64,000 nucleotides of DNA from Bufo bufo. Taxonomy: Eukaryota > Chordata > Amphibia > Anura > Bufonidae. Positions 10,429-21,081 of this stretch are shown piece by piece (position 1 is the stretch's first letter; every line of letters begins with the position of its first letter). Position numbers and translations under genes: made by a program. Location: NCBI RefSeq assembly GCF_905171765.1, contig NC_053391.1:148371917-148435916 (forward strand), in the 5' to 3' direction. The notes under the pieces were generated by a model. That model was not told the origin of the DNA, made no database searches, and worked only from the letters and a program-made list of their open reading frames with translations.

Positions 10429-10449
10429 ACAGAGATTGATGGAAACACT

Positions 10450-10564
10450 CAACTGCCCCCCAACATGTTTCACCAGATCACTAGCTTCTTCAGGGGTTTG
10501 AGCGTATGCTGCCCAAACCCCCGAAGAAGCCAGTGATCTGGTGAAACATGTTGGGGGGCAGTTG
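10450..10564. repeat. Penelope-type inverted hairpin with hammerhead-like motifs
   Basis: A palindrome with about 50-bp arms around a 13-base spacer (near 10501-10513). Read outward, each arm has a C run, CTGAAGA (left arm, minus strand) or CCGAAGA (right arm), a short hairpin ending in TGGT, GAAAC, AT, GTT and a G run. That is the order of a hammerhead ribozyme core with a minimal stem III. The same layout recurs at 35598 and 48118. The right arm has lost the conserved U4. Ribozyme function is inferred. Confidence 0.6.
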
Positions 10565-11439
10565 ATTGTTTTAATCAATTGTTGTCCACTCCAATGTTGC
10601 TTATTAGCTTAGAAGTCCTTGTGTAGGACATTTCATTCAATATAGCAAGGTTTTTTGAGCTAGGTGGAGCGCTTAGCAGCGCGTGTGCAGTGTGTGAATG
10701 CGTCTTGACAGCTACTGACGTAGTGTCAGACAAGTGTGCAGTGCTGTGAACGTTTGTGTGTAGGAGCACAGTCACCTATTCCATGTAATCAGTTTTTCCA
10801 GGCAACTACAGGTAGTTTGCTTACATTAGTCAATCCACACATTGCCCCCCTATGTTCAAGCTCTGCAGATATAGTTGTGGTGAATAGGAGAATAGGAGTG
10901 CACATCTCCCTCACCCTGGCAGCAACTAAGTCGTCAACTCTTTGGGGTGGAAACAAAGTGTTTTAATTGAATTATGTTGAATTAAAAGTGAAGTTTTAAT
11001 ACACACTTTATACCTGGGTCAAGGTAGGTCTAGGCCATTCTTGGCATTAATATATATGTGTATACAAATACCTTTACCCAGGTTAGGTCCCCTCCCTCTT
11101 TTTTGTAAACGAACATGGCTAAACAGGGACACTAGTGGCACCATAACAGGCTGGTGAGGGTAGCAACAGCATGAAGAGTCACAATACTAGCCCTGGAACA
11201 GACTGGTCAGGGTGGCAACAGCATGAAGAGTCACAATAATGGGGGGGGGGGGGCAGTAACAGTGGCAGTAGAGACAGCAGGCATGTGGCATCAGGCGGGT
11301 GACAGTATCAGAATAGTGGCAGTAGGACGTGGGCAGAAGTAACGGGCCATTTTTCACAATGTTCTGCACACTACCTACAGTCAGATCATTACTGCCAGTA
11401 TTATCTAGTCTGTTTTATCAGGCACTGGTATCTGGATAT
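10565..11439. other. No gene; part of a hAT 3' non-coding region
   Basis: The right half (about 11100-11300) holds two copies of AACAGCATGAAGAGTCACAA spaced 64 bp apart and a G run at 11240-11252. It lies directly downstream of the hAT transposase remnant at 11440-12690 on the minus strand, so it may be that element's 3' untranslated part. The left half shows nothing recognisable. Confidence 0.4.
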
Positions 11440-12690
11440 CCTGGTTGATCCAGGTCTGATTCATCTTTATAAACATTTTGTGCTGAAAGGCGAGTTGTCT
11501 TTGGGGTAATTACTGTATGCCACCTGCCACACTAAACACCTGCTCTGATGCCTCACTACTGGCCAGGCAGGAAAGCTTGCCCAGGGCAAACTCGTCCAGT
11601 TGCGGCCACAATTCAATTTTGGCTGCCCAGTAGGGCAGGGAATCTTGGATCTGGGGTGACAGGGTGCAGTCCAAGAGTCCAAGTATGCCACCACTTGCTG
11701 TTTAGGTTCTGCTCAATTTCCTGCTGCTGGGTGGTTTCTTTAGTAGGCAGGTGAAGAAAACTCTTCATCAGAAATTGCTGCTGATGGAGCTGGTGCTGCT
11801 TCTGCCCCCCCACTCCACACTCCCCTCCAACAGTCATGGCAGTGGCACGTGAGCTTAGAGGGTCTCCCAGTTGACCTTTGTTAGGATAAGCGATGGGGTG
11901 CGTAGACAGCGACCAAACCGACTTCAAAGGATGTCTCATAGTAGTTGAGTTTTCGTCTCTCTCAGAAGGGATGGACCGGTGGCAAGGGTCTAACATTGTG
12001 GAGAGCCAGTCGTCATCCCTCTGTGGAATTGTGATAATGTGGCTGTCACTACGCAAGCAACTCAGCATGCATCTGGCCATTTGCGCAAGGGACTCGGAGG
12101 GACTCCCTGGATCCATCTCCACTGCATACTGCCATGGTCTGTCGAGGTCATCTACATCATCTTCCTTGTTGCCCTCTAACATCTCCTGCTCCTCTCCTGT
12201 TGCTTGTGCAGATAAACCACCTACTTCTGTATAGAATTTCTGGGTGTTTATGTCCTCCTCCTCCTCCTGTGCCAGTTCAGCCTCCACAGGGCTCAAGTGG
12301 CAATTTGATGTAGGCGCCCCTCACCAGTCAGATTTATCAGTATTCCCTCCAGGAGCTGAAGAAGTGGAATGACATCATTCATCCTGTAGTCCTGGCGACT
12401 GACAAATAAAGTGACCTCCTCAAAGGGCCTGAGCAAATGGCAGGTGTCATGTACGAGCTACCACCGACTAAAGTTAGACTGGGGAGTACTCCTGTCCATC
12501 TGTATCATCAAGAAATCGGTCATGGGTTTCCTCTGCCCATACAGTCGGTGCAACATGTAGAGAGTGGAGTTCTAACATGTGAAAACATCGCATATGAGGC
12601 GATGTATGGGGAACACCATTCTGCTCCCCCAGTTATAAATGCGCAGCAGCATTTGGGGTTTTGAGCATTTCTCTGCCTCTTGGGACCACT
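11440..12690 (-). pseudogene. hAT transposase, C-terminal half (decayed)
   Basis: Minus-strand reading, across several frames, gives the typical order of a ZBED-type hAT transposase. About 12560-12530: a CNSTLYMLHRLYGQRK-like segment. About 12430-12340: LRPFEEVTLFVSRQ followed by VIPLLQLLEGIL. About 12296-11690: an acidic, glutamine-rich linker with DDDWLSTMLDP, resembling the hAT LxTMLDPRYK motif. About 11640-11480: the dimerisation region, with LPYWAAKIELWPQLDEFALG and ASSEASEQVFSVAGG. At least two frameshifts and stops break the frame. The BED finger half is absent here; a BED-bearing half of a similar element lies at 27917-28770 in the same orientation. Confidence 0.7.
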
Positions 12691-13289
12691 TTTGCTTTGT
12701 CAGTTTGTTTGTATATGTGTAAATGGAGGTGTGTAAACTCCAGATTGAGTATTATTTAGGTGCACCTGTGTAGCCTGCATCACATGACTCAGTGATAGGT
12801 GGGACACAGCCTCCTCTCTCCTCCCATTGCATGCGTGACTTCACGCTGGAGGTAACCTGGGACCTATATCTGCTTCCCTCCTCCCATTGTATGTGTCATT
12901 TCACGCTAGCAGTAACTGGGAGCCGATTGCTGTGTGTCGGACCTTATGCTCCTGTAATAGCCCATACGGCACCTGTAATAGGCCAAATGGCGCAAGTAGG
13001 TTAGTGTTGAAGAGGTGCACAGGCTTCGGTATGTTCTTGATATAAGAATATATTGGCGAAAGTCAAATTTTTTATATCAGAGTGAGGGTTTAGCCATACA
13101 TTGTCAATTGAATTTACCATTGTAGTGCACCAAATTTTTGCAGTGTTTTGCACCACGCCATACCTTCCCTTCTGGAGAGCAGCAACACGTGGTGAAACCT
13201 CAACGGTGTCCGGGGGACCCAACGTAACATTGGGGCCACCCCAAACCTGGCCACTGCAATTTCGCATCACAAACAGTTTCCGGTCCAGC
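12691..13289 (-). repeat. hAT-associated repeat, with conserved GGPNVTLGPP segment
   Basis: The first half (12790-13010) has imperfect duplications of a CTCCTCCCATTG...TTCACGCT motif. The second half (13010-13289) reads on the minus strand as an open stretch of about 90 codons containing CSGQVWGGPNVTLGPP. A very similar stretch recurs at 27085-27165 next to the other hAT remnant, in the same orientation. I do not recognise a domain; it may be a non-coding part of the hAT family that happens to be open. Confidence 0.45.
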
Positions 13290-13297
13290 ACCAGCAG

Positions 13298-14100
13298 TAG
13301 TGATGGACGAACATCTGCCAGGACGGTTCGCGAACGCGATCAAATGTTCGCTGCGGGTCCCATTCATTTTAATGGCAGGCGAACCTGAAAAACTTTCAGC
13401 TCATATTTGCAGCCAAGAAATAATTACTAGAAGTGCACAAATAGTCCTACAACATAGGCAGTGACATACCAGATGTATTATTCGAATTTGCGATCTCCAT
13501 TCATTATTTTTTTCAATGTGAAATATCAGCAATATAATTTTTGCGTACGCGCATGCGCACACCAGTTATAGTTATTTTTTCCAATACCGTTTGTCACTGT
13601 GTGTAGCAGAGGGAACGCAGCAAAACCGCAAACACCAGTTATTATTTTTTCTAATTGCGTTTGTCACTCTGTGTAGCTGCAGTATCGCTGCAGAACCGCT
13701 CACCACTGCTGCACAATACAAATCAACTATAATAGGCTTTCTATGTTAGAAAGTATATTATAAGTGTATTACACCCCTCTGTACTGCACACCTATCAATA
13801 GTACACCTTTACCAGTCCTTAAAAAGACTTTTGTGGACCTAACAGTCTGTCCCTAGTCCACACAGCAACCTTTCCCTACACTGACAAAAGACTGAATGTA
13901 AAATGGCGGTCAGATTGGGTCTATTTATAAGGTAGGGGGTATGTCCATGTGCTGAAACTTTTCAATTGGCTGTCCTGTACCACCTGATGGATGTGTCATG
14001 GGTCAAAGTTCTTCACAATGTAAAATAATGATTCGGCAAATCGCGAACGAGCAAAGTTCGCCGCAAACCGACCGCCGGGCGAACCGCAAGGCCATCACTA
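13298..14100. mobile_element. hAT-type MITE with 8-bp target duplication
   Basis: Starts TAGTGATGGACGAAC and ends CGAACCGCAAGGCCATCACTA, an imperfect terminal inverted repeat. It is flanked by ACCAGCAG at 13290-13297 and 14101-14108, an exact 8-bp duplication typical of hAT transposons. The 803-bp body has no coding frame. It contains repeated motifs (CACCAGTTAT...TTTTTTC twice near 13560 and 13635). Confidence 0.88.
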
Positions 14101-14329
14101 ACCAGCAGTTATTGTGGATCTAGCTCCAGTGGATCAGGACTGCTAGTGGCATCTACAGGAATGCCCCAGCCCGTATCTGAGGTGAATCTGTACTGTAAGT
14201 GTTCCCCTTGTGGGATCTGCCACAAGCAAGTGACTGTGCTAGTGAGAGGATTTCCTGCATTATTAGCTAGAGATTTGCTAGTGAGGGACTAGGTTACTGC
14301 CTCATAGTGCTACTATACATAGTGCTGCC

Positions 14330-14893
14330 ATGTCAGTAGATGGAGACCATGATATGCCTGCCAGTTCTGGGGTTTTTAGCCCTTCTCCAACAATACCCTT
14401 GTCAGTACCATATTTTTTTTGGTGCACCATGGTTACCGAAATATGGAGGAGAGCCTACGGGCCTCCTAGATTTTAGGGATCAGATGAACGCCATTTATAA
14501 CATGATTTCCCTTAATAAAGACCAGAAAGTCGCTATGTTGATTGGTCAATTGGAGGGAGCAGCCCTAAGGGAGGTTAAGTCATGGCCTAGTACTGAAAAG
14601 CTTACTGCTGACCAAATTTTAGTCAGACTTTCCAGCATGTTTGACAGGCACACATTATCAGAGTTAAAAATGCATTTCTTTAGCCGCAAACAAAGGATAT
14701 GTGAAAAAAACCTGAGATTTTGCTCTAAGTCTCCAGGAAGCTCTGCGTATCATCCAGCACATGGGTCCTCATGAGGTACTTAACCGAGACAGAACTCTGA
14801 AAGACAAGTTTGTAGAGGGTCCCAGACTAGATGCTTTAAAAACCCAGCTGAGAGTTCTTGCATTACAACACCCTGATATGCCATTCCTTGACT
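14330..14893 (+). pseudogene. Ty3/gypsy element A: gag, N-terminal part
   Basis: A leader without obvious genes (14109-14329) is followed by an ATG at 14330. The frame shifts near 14412 and again near 14706. Between them lies a clear gag-type capsid segment: WLPKYGGEPTGLLDFRDQ, then VAMLIGQLEGAALREV and LSSMFDRHTLSELKMHFFSR. This is the arrangement of Ty3/gypsy retrotransposon Gag, which forms the particle shell. The coding sense stops at the palindromic insertion at 14898 and resumes in the same frame at 15388. No 5' LTR is seen upstream. Confidence 0.75.
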
Positions 14894-14897
14894 TTAA

Positions 14898-15383
14898 AGA
14901 GGACCTTTCACCTTAAAAAACATTGTGAACCAAGTATGCTGCCATGGAGAGCGGCACCCGGGGATCTCACTGCACTTACTATTATCCCTGGGCGCCGCTC
15001 CGTTCTCCCGTTATGACCTCCGGTATCTTCACTCACTAAGTTTATAGTAGGCGGTGTCTGCCCTTGTCCTGTGGGCGTCTCCTTCTCCTAGGCTGCAGCG
15101 CTGGCCAATCGCAGCGCACAGCTCACAGCCTGGGAGATTTTTTTCTCCCAGGCTGTGAGCTGTGCGCTGCGATTGGCCAGCGCTGCAGCCTAGGAGAAGG
15201 AGACGCCCACAGGACAAGGGCAGACACCGCCTACTATAAACTTAGTGAGTGAAGATACCGGAGGGCATAACGGGAGAACGGAGCGGCGCCCAGGGGTAAT
15301 AGTAAGTGCAGTGAGATCCCCGGGCGCCGCTCTCCATGGCAGCATACTTAGTTCACAATGTTTTTCAAGGTGAAAGGTCCTCT
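14898..15383. mobile_element. Near-perfect palindromic TTAA element (486 bp)
   Basis: The left end AGAGGACCTTTCACCTT is mirrored by AAGGTGAAAGGTCCTCT, with TTAA at 14894-14897 and 15384-15387. Each arm is about 235 bp and the two are nearly identical reverse complements; the only spacer is a short T-rich stretch near 15135-15146. Identical 62-codon open frames on opposite strands are a result of this symmetry. It interrupts gypsy gag, whose reading frame is continuous once the insert and one TTAA are ignored. It is a foldback-type MITE of young appearance. Confidence 0.92.
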
Positions 15384-15387
15384 TTAA

Positions 15388-15905
15388 GGAGCTTGCAGTA
15401 AAGGTACTGGGTTCTGATTCAGACCCAGGTTATAATGGTGCCATTATGTCTGAACAAAGGAGCACACCAATAAAGTCTAATGTTAAGAAATATGATGAAA
15501 ATACCAAAGTTAACTTGAAGGAGTTTGTGTTGCTGCTTGCAAAAAATGTTGGTGTTACAAAAAGAGGTACAGGGCATGAAACAAAGCCGCCAGCCTGATA
15601 GAGGTACTTGGTACCCTAGAGGTAGACCGAGATATGGTCCTAATGGTAATCCTAGGAATTATGGTCAATTACCCACTGACCAGTTTGATGCCAGTGGCCA
15701 ACCAATATGTTGTAAATGTCAAAAAGTTGGTCATGTGGAGCAGGAATGCAAGAAGTTAAACTAGTGTCTCCTGGGGCAATGGACCAACCCTCAGGGGGAG
15801 ACAGCTTGGGTCCAAACTTTTCTGCATATATTGGTGAATGTCCTCCAATTACTGTCAGAATTAATGGTGTGTGCTGCCGTGCTTTAGTGGACACTGGGTC
15901 ACAAG
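15388..15905 (+). pseudogene. Ty3/gypsy element A: nucleocapsid and protease start
   Basis: The gag frame resumes after the palindrome. A zinc knuckle CCKCQKVGHVEQEC (CX2CX4HX4C, about 15711-15752) marks the RNA-binding nucleocapsid and is preceded by a basic RGRPRYGPNGNPRN stretch. After a stop at 15762-15764 and a frame change, a retroviral-type aspartic protease begins with INGVCCRALVDTGSQV. Its catalytic DTG is near 15889-15897. The protease is cut off at about 15905, where unrelated sequence starts, so it lacks its C-terminal half here. Confidence 0.8.
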
Positions 15906-16831
15906 TGCATCGGGGATTAGACGCGCTCTTACTTTTCTTCCCGCTCCGAACTCTGACAGGAATAAGCCAGTTGTAGAGACAGAGTCGGAGCAGGGAGTGC
16001 GCCAGTGGCAGGGGCAGACTGGGCATGCGCTGCTCTTATTAGGAAAAGCAGTGCATGTGCAGTTAGAATAAAGCCATGGACGAGCTTTCTCTAAAGCTCC
16101 TCCATGTCGCGTGCAGCCACGCGAACTGGCTGCACGCACATCGGGGCTGAGGAGGCGGGGCTTATTATAAAACCATTACCATTCTGATTTTTTAAATAAA
16201 GTATGTTAGGAAACTCTTTTTTACCCTATCTCCCACTATATAGTGGAAAGTACTTATATAGTGGCCAACCCATTTAATCTTTCTTCTTTATTACTGGTAT
16301 CAGCACTCCTCCCATTCGGCACAGGTGGTTTTAATCACAGAAGTCTGCATATAAGTGGTAATTGACCTGCAGTTCCTGATTGCAATGGACATGTTGTGTT
16401 AGACAACTGTTCACGTGGTGCAGTACTGCGTGTGGCCTTTGTTTTGTGGCGCTGTGCTAGTGGGTTGGTGGGACCCAGGGCCATGGGTGCCATTGTCAGA
16501 CAGCTGGTTGCTGTTTGACTCCTGGGTCCTGCCGCCTACTAGGGCAGTGCCGCTTTGTCACCACAGCTGCACCTTTTTTTGTCAGAGTAGGTCCCACTCA
16601 AAGAGCCGACCTTGGCGTGGTGAGTGGGCTTATGCCTTTTGATCAAAATGTACACTAATGCCTCTTGTACAGCATGTAGTATAGGGGGCTGAACACTTTC
16701 ATATTGCTCTGAGAAGCTAATTTAATTAGATCTAAGCATAGCATTGTGGATGTGCGATCCAGTTCTGTTTTTCTCCCCTTGATATGTGCAAATTAGTAAT
16801 TACAGCGGCAAGGGTTAATAGTTGTGCACAT
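15906..16831. other. Unrecognised insertion in the gypsy protease region
   Basis: This sequence separates the DTG motif from the downstream gypsy linker, so it is probably inserted DNA. It contains a GC-rich part with GTGCAGCCACGCGAACTGGC near 16109 (a small GTGCAGCCA/TGGCTGCAC hairpin) and an AT-rich part. I see no coding frame or clear termini. Confidence 0.4.
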
Positions 16832-17289
16832 TGTAGGGATTTGCGTTGGTAGGCAGGGTAAGCGGACGCAGTACAGAGGCGAAAACAAGTTTGTAAAGCA
16901 AAACTTCAATGTTTATTCACACATAAGGCAAAAGTAAAACGACTCTGTACAGTCTTGGTGTTAGTTCACACAATGCAAAGTCCACAGAACAAAAATATCA
17001 CCTTGTTGGCCATTTTATCCCCAGGGGTCCACAGCAGGCTTTAGGAGGCCTGTTTCCCAGCATGCGGCTCTCAGCCCTTTAGCACGGCAGCATGCCTCAG
17101 ATCCCAAAACAGAGACAGCTTGCTGCTGAGTCCAGCTTTCTTTTAAGGACAGCTAGGTGTTGTCAAAACCTAGACCGGCACTTAAAATCCAGTCTGGTGT
17201 TTGACCCCACCTGGCTGCAAATCAGCCCAGCAGCACACACTGGGAGGAAAATACCTGTCCTCCCAGACCATACCCTAAACTGTGTCACA
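16832..17289 (-). mobile_element. Solo LTR, Ty3/gypsy type (458 bp)
   Basis: On the minus strand it starts TGTGACACAGTTTAGGG and ends near CCCTACA, and it resembles the LTRs of the gypsy element at 57837-63916. Shared blocks include the CAGCCCAGCAGCACA segment, the GGAAAATACCTG stretch, the GTGAATAAACATTG polyadenylation-like region and a GCCTCTGTACTGCGTCCGCT block. No internal gypsy sequence of that family adjoins it, so it is a solo LTR. The flanking 4 bases (ACAT and ACGT) differ by one, so a target duplication is only suggested. Confidence 0.75.
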
Positions 17290-17759
17290 ACGTGCATGAT
17301 GAGGGTTTTCCCCCAGTTGTATGATGGAGTAGGTTAAAACTCAGCGTCTCAGAAACACAGGCCTGCGAGCCTAGAACCTGCTTTTAATATTTTGCAAATA
17401 AAGGACTGAAAGTGCAAGCATTTCATTAAAAGTGAGTAGCAATTATTCCTCACTCATACATTTAAGCTAAGAGCTATATACAACTGAATTGTATTTAGAT
17501 TATGGACACAGAGTCGGAGTGAGACTCAAGGTCAGTTGTTATCCACCAGTGGGAGTAATTTGATATTTTGCAATGAGTATTTAGCAAAATTGTGTGGAGG
17601 AATTGATGTGTATACTTCCAGCAAGAGTTAGTTACAGCCCCTTTGACGGTCCACAGAGTGTTACAGCATACACTGAGGGCACTCAGAGGGCATAAAAATT
17701 TCAGTGATCACAAGGGTGAGATTGGAAATGTAAGGTTTACTGATGCTTAACCCATATGG
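17290..17759. other. No clear feature; gypsy sense resumes at the right
   Basis: The left part is AT-rich with no recognised element. From about 17530 the plus strand shows broken coding sense leading into the gypsy linker at 17760, so it probably belongs to the same element A. Confidence 0.35.
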
Positions 17760-18160
17760 TTACAACCTCACTCAGAGACATTACTTTGGTGTAAAGCACG
17801 TATAAGACCACATGGGCAAGCTTACCAGACCCTTGTGGAACCTATACTGGATGGGGCAAGGAATATTTGCTTGCTGCCCGCAGTCTAGTTACTGTGAAGC
17901 ATGGCAGGGTGCAAATCCGCATGCTAAACATTAGTGATCGACCTATTCAGTTAAACAAATACCAGACTGTTGTTAAATTAATACAAGTTGGGAACGATTA
18001 TATGGTTCACTTCGACTATCCAGCCATGCAGTCTGCCAGCCAGGCGGAAGTCTGTCCAGAGGGTCTCTGGTATGAGTAACTGCACATTGGGAATCAGAAA
18101 ACCCCCGCTGAGTGGAAGGGGGTGTCCTGAAAGTTGTTAAGGAGCATGAGGCTGCTTTCA
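17760..18160 (+). pseudogene. Ty3/gypsy element A: protease-RT linker
   Basis: An open stretch with VEPILDGARNICLLPARSL, then VKHGRVQIRMLNISDRPIQL and NKYQTVVKLIQVG matches the linker between protease and reverse transcriptase in many gypsy elements. It is followed, after a frame change, by VVKEHEAAFSK, the start of the pre-RT segment. That segment is interrupted at 18161 by a hAT element and continues at 19718-19786 with the frame intact. No RT domain of this element is found in the window. Confidence 0.6.
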
Positions 18161-18168
18161 GTAAACAC

Positions 18169-19717
18169 CAGGGCCGGCGTCATAACCCGGGCAAGTGCCG
18201 GGGCCCAATGCTCCTTGTGGGGCCCACTGAGCTGCTATGAGCACTTCCATCAATACAGATGGAAGCTCTCACTGCTGTCATTTCACTTACGCAGTACCCC
18301 TTTGGTGGGCCCTCTGAGTCACATGGGTCCGGCTGCTGCAGAGACTCAGACATGCCCCTTCTACACAGGACATGCTGCCTGAGGAGAGAGACCGGCAGGG
18401 CTGGAGCAGAGAAGTGTGAAGACAGTCTGTGAGTAACTGTGACTGTCTCTTCTCTGTGGGACAGAAGGAGGGGGCTCTTCGATTTGCTGCTGGATGCTGC
18501 TTCATTCTATTTAGTTGTTTTACTGTTTCATTAAGCAGTTTGTCTCCATGACACCTGCCCCCCCCCCCCATATCCTGTCCTATCTCATCCTCATGGAGCC
18601 CCTGCTGTCTCCTTTCCTCCCTCATGTATCCAGAGCTCCTGTCCCACCCTCCTATCGCCTATTGCTGCCCTGCACAGACCTCCTGCCACTACTTGTTGTA
18701 TGAATCCCCCTCAGAGCCCCTTCGACCTACTTGCTGTGTCCACCCCTCCTGTCCATCCAGGGCCCTTGTCTCACTCCTCTGCCTCTCATTATGGTGGCAT
18801 CTGAACTGCATTCACCATAAGGACCTTCTAACGTCACAGGGTCATGTGACTGTGCCCCCCACCCCGTACTGTGCCCCTTTATACCCTGCATTGTGCCCTC
18901 TTACCACACCCTGTGCAGGGTCCAGTCAGTTCTAGCTACATCACTGCACATCTTCTTCTCTCCTCCAGGCCTGGCCCACTGCTGCAGCGGGCCGGAGGAG
19001 AGAAGGAGCGCAGGGAGCTGCGGTTAGTGAATGACAGGACCGCCGGCTCCCCTGTGCTCCGGCAATGATAGGTATGTGAGGGGGCCACTGGGGGGTCATT
19101 CATTACACTGTGAGGGCCCCTTACACAGTATAATGACTCCCAATGCCTCCCATTTAGTATAATGATCCCCATTGACCCTCCATTTAGTATAATGACCACC
19201 AGAGCCCCCATTCAATATAATGACCCCCAGTGCCCCCTCCATACAGTATAACCCCCAGTGTGGGGGCGACTAGGGGTCATTATTCTGAATGGAGGGCCAC
19301 TGTGGGGTCATTATACTGTGAGGGCCCTTTACATAGTATAATGACCCCCAGTGTCCCCCATTTAGTATAATGATCCCCAATGACCCTCCATTCAGTATAA
19401 TGTCCCCCAGAGCCGCCTTCATACAGTATTCCCCCAGTGTGGGGGCTACTGGGGGTAATTATTCTGAATGGGGGCGAATGGGGGTTATTATTTTGAATGC
19501 AGGGCCACTGGGGGTCATTATAAAGTGGGGGGGGGGAATTGGGGGTTCATTATACTGTGTGAAGGGCCACTAGTGGTCATTATACTGTATAGGGGCCACT
19601 GGGGGTCATTATACCATGTGGGAGCCACAGGGGGACATGTAAATGTAAAAAAATGCCTCATGGGGGCCCACTGGGATTTATCGCCCAAGGGCCCATATGA
19701 ACCTGGAGCCGGCCCTG
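18169..19717. mobile_element. hAT non-autonomous element with 8-bp target duplication
   Basis: Starts CAGGGCCGGCGTC and ends GGAGCCGGCCCTG. GTAAACAC flanks it at 18161-18168 and 19718-19725, an exact 8-bp duplication. The 1,549-bp body has no transposase. From 19080 to 19640 it is a degenerate array of CCACTGGGGGTCATTATACTGT-type units in both orientations. Removing the insert and one duplication restores the reading frame of the interrupted gypsy segment. Confidence 0.9.
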
Positions 19718-19786
19718 GTAAACACCCCACAGATTTTGGGAAAGTAGAGGTGATCCAACACACCATCCCTACTGGGTCCCACTCAG

Positions 19787-20520
19787 TGGCGTAACTACCA
19801 GGGAAGCAGCTGCTTCGGGGCTCGGGTTTACAAGGGGCCGACCCGGCAGCGTGACACCAAGGAGATAATTATGTAATAACGTTTTTCCGACCAGGCCGGG
19901 CCCCTTCACATACAGTGCGGCGCCGGCCTGTCCATCATCATCTGAAAAAAACTTAGCCCCCTGCGGCCCTGCCCCCCTGGACCTGTGCCCACTGAGTCTG
20001 TCTGACTCCTGACCTGAGCAGCAGGCGGGAGAAACAGCGCGACAGCCAACAGGGAAGAGAGGAGCAGCAGGGCAGCGGCAGAGCAGCGTGCGCAAATCAG
20101 TCACTGTGCCGGGCTTCAGGAGTGTATCATGTGTCTGTGCTCGCTGCGCTGCCTGTGTGTGCATCCCGTCAGCTCTTGCTGCCGCTGCTCCGTGTCCTGG
20201 CTCTCAGTATTGCCGCAGTGCGGCTGCTCTGTTCACCTGTCCTGGCTCTCACAGAGTCAGTTAAGAAGTTGAGAGTTGAATTGATTTTCTAATAAAGTTT
20301 GCCTGGCCGGGCCCCCCCTCCGCTCATGGACCCACCAGTTATCTCTCCCCATGGACCCACCAGCTAGCTCTCCCAATGGACCCACCCAGCTAGCTCTCCC
20401 CATCGACCCACCAGCTAGCATGGCAATGGACCCACCATCTTTTCCCAGCCCCTAGTTCCTATGTGGGAAACTGGGAATGTGAACAGAAAAATATAGATTA
20501 GGTCAGGACAGGTAATTAAA
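19787..20520. repeat. CAGTGGCGTAACTACC-type hAT-like fragment 2
   Basis: The first 45 bases match those at 3425 closely. The opposite end is not recognisable. The gypsy coding sense ends exactly at 19786, so this element truncates or interrupts it. Near 20318-20440 there are five tandem copies of an about 25-bp unit, ATGGACCCACCAGCTAGCTC-like. Confidence 0.5.
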
Positions 20521-20524
20521 GCAA

Positions 20525-20910
20525 TGCTCCCCTTGCGCTTGTCAGCGCAGCCCCTGGCCCTTGTCTGTGCCTCCCCCTGGCTCTTTCAGCACAGCCCCTG
20601 ACCTGACTGTGCCCCTCTGGGCCTTGTTTGTGCCCGCCCTGGCCTGTGGCCCCCTGGCCCTTATCTGTGCCCCGGCCTTTGTCTGCACCCCTGATTCCTG
20701 TCTGCGCCTCCCTGGCCCTTGTCTCTGCCCCCTTGGCCCCTGTGTGCACCACCCTGGCCCTTTCAGTGCAGCCCCTGGCCCTTGCCTGTGCCCCCCCAGC
20801 CCTTGTCTGTGCCCCTGCCGGGCCTTGTCTGAGCCTCCCCGGCCTTTCTCTGCGCAGCTCTGGCCTATGCCCCCCTGGCCCCTGTCTGCGACCCCCTGCT
20901 TGCTGTTCTG
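20525..20910. repeat. C-rich degenerate minisatellite
   Basis: Roughly 25-bp units around CCCCTGGCCCTTGTCTGTGC repeat about 14 times with many variants. Long open frames on both strands are repeat artefacts. Confidence 0.75.
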
Positions 20911-21081
20911 CCATCTACTACTGCTTATTTTATTTTAATATATATAGGCTAATATATACAGTCAGGTCCATAAATATTGGGACATCAACACAATTCTAAA
21001 ATTTTTGGCTCTATACACCACCACAATGGATTTGAAATGAAACGAACAAGATGTGCTTTAATTGCAGACTGTCAGCTTTAA

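Noticed and set aside
15029..15252. Identical 62-codon open frames on opposite strands
   Set aside because: A consequence of the near-perfect palindrome at 14898-15383.
20516..20999. Open frames of 120-130 codons on both strands
   Set aside because: Low-complexity products of the C-rich minisatellite.
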